Part shown: piece after piece, positions 38,089 to 40,328 of the stretch
Layout of the letters: each line of letters starts with the position of its first letter
How positions within the stretch are numbered: the first letter of the stretch is position 1
Notes under the pieces: generated by a model
The model's database searches: none
Told to the model about the DNA's origin: nothing
Seen by the model: the letters and a program-made list of their open reading frames with translations, nothing else
NCBI GenBank assembly: GCA_015660645.1
Contig: DQKS01000101.1
Location: 1-40,328, forward strand
Origin: Gammaproteobacteria bacterium
GTDB taxonomy: Bacteria; Pseudomonadota; Gammaproteobacteria; Magnimaribacterales; Magnimaribacteraceae
Direction of reading: 5' to 3'
Length of the DNA stretch: 40,328 nt
Made by a program: the position numbers and the translations under genes

Positions 38089-38813
38089 TTAACACCTCCT
38101 ATTACTATCTCTCCATCTACAAGTAATTTTAACTCTGTGGCTTTGCGTTTTATAGACTTAATGTCTTTAACTTTAATCTTAAACGCCGTCACCCCTTCTC
38201 CTCTAGTGTCTTCATTTTTTATAAACTCAATACTTGTTTGATCTAAATTGATTTGATTCTTGTCTTCTGTCTTAGAGTTATTTGAAGTTAAAACAGACTG
38301 CCATCTATCCTTCATTTGAGTTGGATCAGATGATTGAATTTGTACTCCAATAATTGTCTCTACCGTTTTTGTTTCAACAAATTTTTGCCATTCTGATCCC
38401 GCCCATTTCCAACTTTCTTGTGGGTCCATAAAATCTAAAGACAAGATGGCTCCTCCTATTTGCTTTGGGTGTAAATGGATTGCTCGAGCAGCCGGATCAT
38501 CAGATTCAAAAATAATATCAACACCTTCTTGATTCACCATTTCTTTTGACTTCAAAAAATCATCTACTTGAATAATGACCATATAGCCGCCATCTCCTTG
38601 TCTTCTTTCAAGAAATCTTCCTGCGGTAGTGCCTTCTTCCACTGGACTAATAACCTCAATAAAAGTATTACCTACAGGCAACAGAGCATTTTCTAAACCA
38701 AAAAAAATAATTCCTGGATCATTAAAAGCAACTTTTATATCAAAAAGATCGCATAAATTCTTTACAACTTGGTCTCTATTTTTACAAACTAATACTAGTT
38801 GTCTTATATCCAT
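38073..38813 (-). CDS. VOC/glyoxalase-like domain protein
   Basis: MDIRQLVLVCKNRDQVVKNLCDLFDIKVAFNDPG..., NTFIEVISPVEEGTTAGRFLERRQGDGGYMVIIQVDD; resembles Glyoxalase_3-type proteins. Confidence 0.75.
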   Translation of the reverse strand: MDIRQLVLVCKNRDQVVKNLCDLFDIKVAFNDPGIIFFGLENALLPVGNTFIEVISPVEEGTTAGRFLERRQGDGGYMVIIQVDDFLKSKEMVNQEGVDIIFESDDPAARAIHLHPKQIGGAILSLDFMDPQESWKWAGSEWQKFVETKTVETIIGVQIQSSDPTQMKDRWQSVLTSNNSKTEDKNQINLDQTSIEFIKNEDTRGEGVTAFKIKVKDIKSIKRKATELKLLVDGEIVIGGVKFFLS

Positions 38814-38899
38814 TTTTCCCCTTAAATATATTCTGCTCTTATAATAATCAAATAAAAAATTCTATTAAACTATATTTTATAACAAACAAATAAATCTTT

Positions 38900-39721
38900 A
38901 TGCGCATTTCAATTGATTTTGGCATCACAGTAACTGATTCATTAAAGAAATCTACAAAAGGCTCTATCGAACATAAGATGGTTTTATCTAATTCTGAACC
39001 AAATGAATCCTTGGTGAAGAATATCTTCTCAGAACTAGATTTTGAGACCGAAGTGGAGCATATAGCCGTTACTGGTGGAAAACACGGGAATATTGGAGAC
39101 TCCATTAACGGAGTCCCTGTAGAACATATCAATGAAGTAGACGCAGTTGGGGAAGGCGCTATTCATCTTTCTGGTTTAGACAAAAGTAAATCTACAATCA
39201 TCTTAAGTGCTGGATCAGGAACAGCATGTATTTTTGCAAAAAATGGAGAATACTTACATTGTTCAGGCACTGGAGTGGGAGGAGGGACAGTTATAGGGCT
39301 ATCTAAACTTCTCTTAAACACAGTAGACCCCGAAGAAATAGGTGAACTGGCAAGTAAAGGCAACCCAAGAATGACGGACTTAATAATAGAAGATGTTGTA
39401 TCAGGACCTATAGGTCAACTGCCACCGGATACTACAGCTGTAAATTTTGGCCGGATAAGCAAGACTGATAAAAAGATATCAAGAGAAGACCTAGCCGCTG
39501 GCATTGTTAATCTTGTAGGTCAGACAGCAGCAAGAATAGCAACATCTGTTGCCATGTCATTTCAAGCAACTGAAATAGTAGTAGTTGGAAGAACACCCAC
39601 TTTTGTAAGTTTAAGAGAGGCTTTAGAGCAAGCTGCACTAATAACAAATTTTAATCCTCATTTTCCTAAAAATGGAGAATACGCTTCAGCTTTAGGCGCA
39701 ATGTTAATAGCAGAAAAATAA
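38900..39721 (+). CDS. Type II pantothenate kinase-like protein (CoaW/fumble family)
   Basis: ISIDFGITVTDS, ILSAGSGTACIFAKNGEYLHCSGTGVGGGTVIGLSKLLL, C-terminal EIVVVGRTPTFVSLREALEQ and YASALGAMLIAE. Confidence 0.8.
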   Translation: MRISIDFGITVTDSLKKSTKGSIEHKMVLSNSEPNESLVKNIFSELDFETEVEHIAVTGGKHGNIGDSINGVPVEHINEVDAVGEGAIHLSGLDKSKSTIILSAGSGTACIFAKNGEYLHCSGTGVGGGTVIGLSKLLLNTVDPEEIGELASKGNPRMTDLIIEDVVSGPIGQLPPDTTAVNFGRISKTDKKISREDLAAGIVNLVGQTAARIATSVAMSFQATEIVVVGRTPTFVSLREALEQAALITNFNPHFPKNGEYASALGAMLIAEK

Positions 39722-39751
39722 AAAAACCCTGCCAGAATTAACTAACAGGGC
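39714..39751 (-). terminator. Rho-independent terminator of the rRNA operon
   Basis: Minus strand GCCCTG-(loop)-CAGGG followed by TTTTTTTATTTTT; 5-bp GC-rich stem with long loop. Confidence 0.6.
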
Positions 39752-39761
39752 TTAAATAAAA

Positions 39762-39877
39762 GTCTGACGATGTCCTACTCTCGCATGGTCGAAACCAAAC
39801 TACCATCGGCGCTAAAAGGTTTCACTTCTGAGTTCGGAAAGGTATCAGGTGGTTCACTTTTGCTATTGTCATCAGAC
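39762..39877 (-). rRNA. rrf: 5S ribosomal RNA
   Basis: Reverse complement GTCTGATGACAATAGC...CCGAACTCAGAAGTGAAA...TAGCGCCGATGGTAGT...CATGCGAGAGTAGGACATCGTCAGAC; complementary 5'/3' ends. Confidence 0.95.
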
Positions 39878-39964
39878 ATAAACTTATAAATTCAATCATA
39901 AATAAACTAACTACAAATTATTTGGCTACTAAAATATTAGTCTCAAGAAATTACTTGATGTAAT

Positions 39965-40328
<364 letters not shown>

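Noticed and set aside
38073-38100. VOC protein and S8 peptidase as one frameshifted pseudogene
   Set aside because: Each has its own complete domain, and the second has its own lipoprotein signal peptide immediately after the junction, so two genes fit better; the frameshift possibility is kept as an alternative in the ATT-start finding.
38848-39132. 94-aa minus-strand ORF antisense to the pantothenate kinase-like gene
   Set aside because: Overlaps a well-supported CDS and its upstream spacer; no domain recognisable.
39878-39964. Possible tRNA in the 5S-23S spacer
   Set aside because: 87-bp AT-rich spacer without cloverleaf or T-arm GGTTCRA-type signature.

Overview
AT-rich chromosomal window from what looks like a streamlined marine gammaproteobacterium. 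A SAR86-like affiliation is inferred from gene content and synteny only. Contents, left to right: the start of a P-II protein gene (glnB/glnK); an LPS inner-core block (waaA, hldD, an LpxL-type acyltransferase, hldE); a tightly overlapping minus-strand operon (double-domain LPS kinase, GT4, methyltransferase, prenyltransferase-like toroid protein, VOC protein, alpha/beta hydrolase); an FkbM methyltransferase; waaF; ilvE; a phosphomannomutase/phosphoglucomutase, argB and slmA; mrcA divergent from aroK-aroB; gltB-gltD; tesB, enoyl-CoA hydratase and cysE; cobS/cobT-like AAA+ and VWA genes followed by two tandem paralogous di-iron (ferritin-like) proteins; an S8 subtilisin with a lipobox and a probable beta-barrel C-terminus; a VOC protein; a type II pantothenate kinase-like gene; and the 3' end of an rRNA operon (5S, 23S) on the minus strand. 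I found no CRISPR array, mobile element or tRNA. The strongest discovery candidates are: (1) the CobS/CobT-like plus twin di-iron protein locus without a visible CobN; (2) the S8 lipoprotein/autotransporter-like gene, whose only plausible start is ATT behind a perfect AGGAGGT; (3) a fused two-kinase LPS protein; (4) the coupled LPS/VOC/hydrolase operon.
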